Assembly: GCA_000405605.1 (NCBI GenBank)
Contig: ASPA01000101.1
Coordinates: 1-5,355, forward strand
Direction: 5' to 3'
DNA from: Atribacteria bacterium SCGC AAA255-G05
GTDB lineage: Bacteria > Atribacterota > Phoenicimicrobiia > Phoenicimicrobiales > Phoenicimicrobiaceae
Length of the DNA stretch: 5,355 nt
Below the pieces are notes generated by a model that was not told the origin of the DNA, ran no database searches, and worked only from the letters and a program-made list of their open reading frames with translations. Positions 5,197 through 5,355 of the stretch are shown one piece after another. The position numbers were made by a program, and so were the translations under genes. Positions within the stretch are counted from its first letter, which is position 1; each line of letters opens with the position of its first letter.

Positions 5197-5355
5197 AAAT
5201 TAAAAGTTAAAAGAAAAAACCATAATTCAAAACCCAAAACTTTTTCTGTAAATTTTAAATTTTAAGTTCTGTTCTTGCTTCTTTAGTTTTTCATTTTCGT
5301 TATGTTGTAATACACCGAATATAATACATAAGACTCAATATATAATAATACATTG

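Overview
The window is an AT-rich bacterial chromosomal segment carrying five recognisable housekeeping genes: a 3'-truncated cytidylate kinase (cmk, +), phosphotransacetylase (pta, -), tRNA-Met cytidine acetate ligase (tmcAL, formerly ylbM, +), a membrane-anchored PDZ/Lon-type protease (ylbL/ddcP family, -) and phosphopantetheine adenylyltransferase (coaD, -). The low GC content, the single-domain 333-aa Pta and the coaD/ylbL/ylbM neighbourhood (clustered in Bacillus, and with pta next to the ylbM homologue in many Clostridia) point to a Firmicutes-type Gram-positive or a related deep lineage. The spacers packed with 7- and 8-bp periodic repeats remind me of uncultivated anaerobes such as Atribacterota. 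That taxonomic guess is inference and is not proven by the window.

Layout. Bases 1-35 may hold the last codons of an upstream + strand gene. Bases 34-278 are a repeat-built spacer: heptads at 34-98 and 154-188, then octads at 215-278. They run almost to the cmk start at 284. The cmk reading frame matches its family to about base 754, then continues in an unrelated hydrophobic tail to a stop at 820. A second spacer (821-1033) uses the same repeat vocabulary in inverted orientation. pta (2035-1034) and tmcAL (2209-3531) are divergent, with a 173-bp gap holding a third heptad array and a palindromic TATAATTATA box. tmcAL converges on ylbL across 34 bp. coaD and ylbL lie in that order on the minus strand, 82 bp apart, and probably form an operon. 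Upstream of coaD (5130-5355) is a non-coding stretch that opens with a fourth heptad array.

How the genes relate: CoaD makes the CoA precursor, Pta exchanges acetyl groups between CoA and phosphate, and TmcAL uses ATP and acetate to make N4-acetylcytidine at the wobble base of elongator tRNA-Met. So three neighbours touch the CoA/acetyl/acetate pool. YlbL is an extracytoplasmic processing protease that travels with coaD in related genomes. Cmk belongs to pyrimidine nucleotide salvage and supply.

The most unusual content is not a protein. It is a system of degenerate 7-bp and 8-bp periodic arrays that fills the three longer spacers and the divergent promoter region. Parts of it are arranged as a mirror image on either side of the truncated cmk (26 of 30 bases match between 205-234 and the reverse complement of 864-893). 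No RNA gene, CRISPR array or insertion sequence was recognised.
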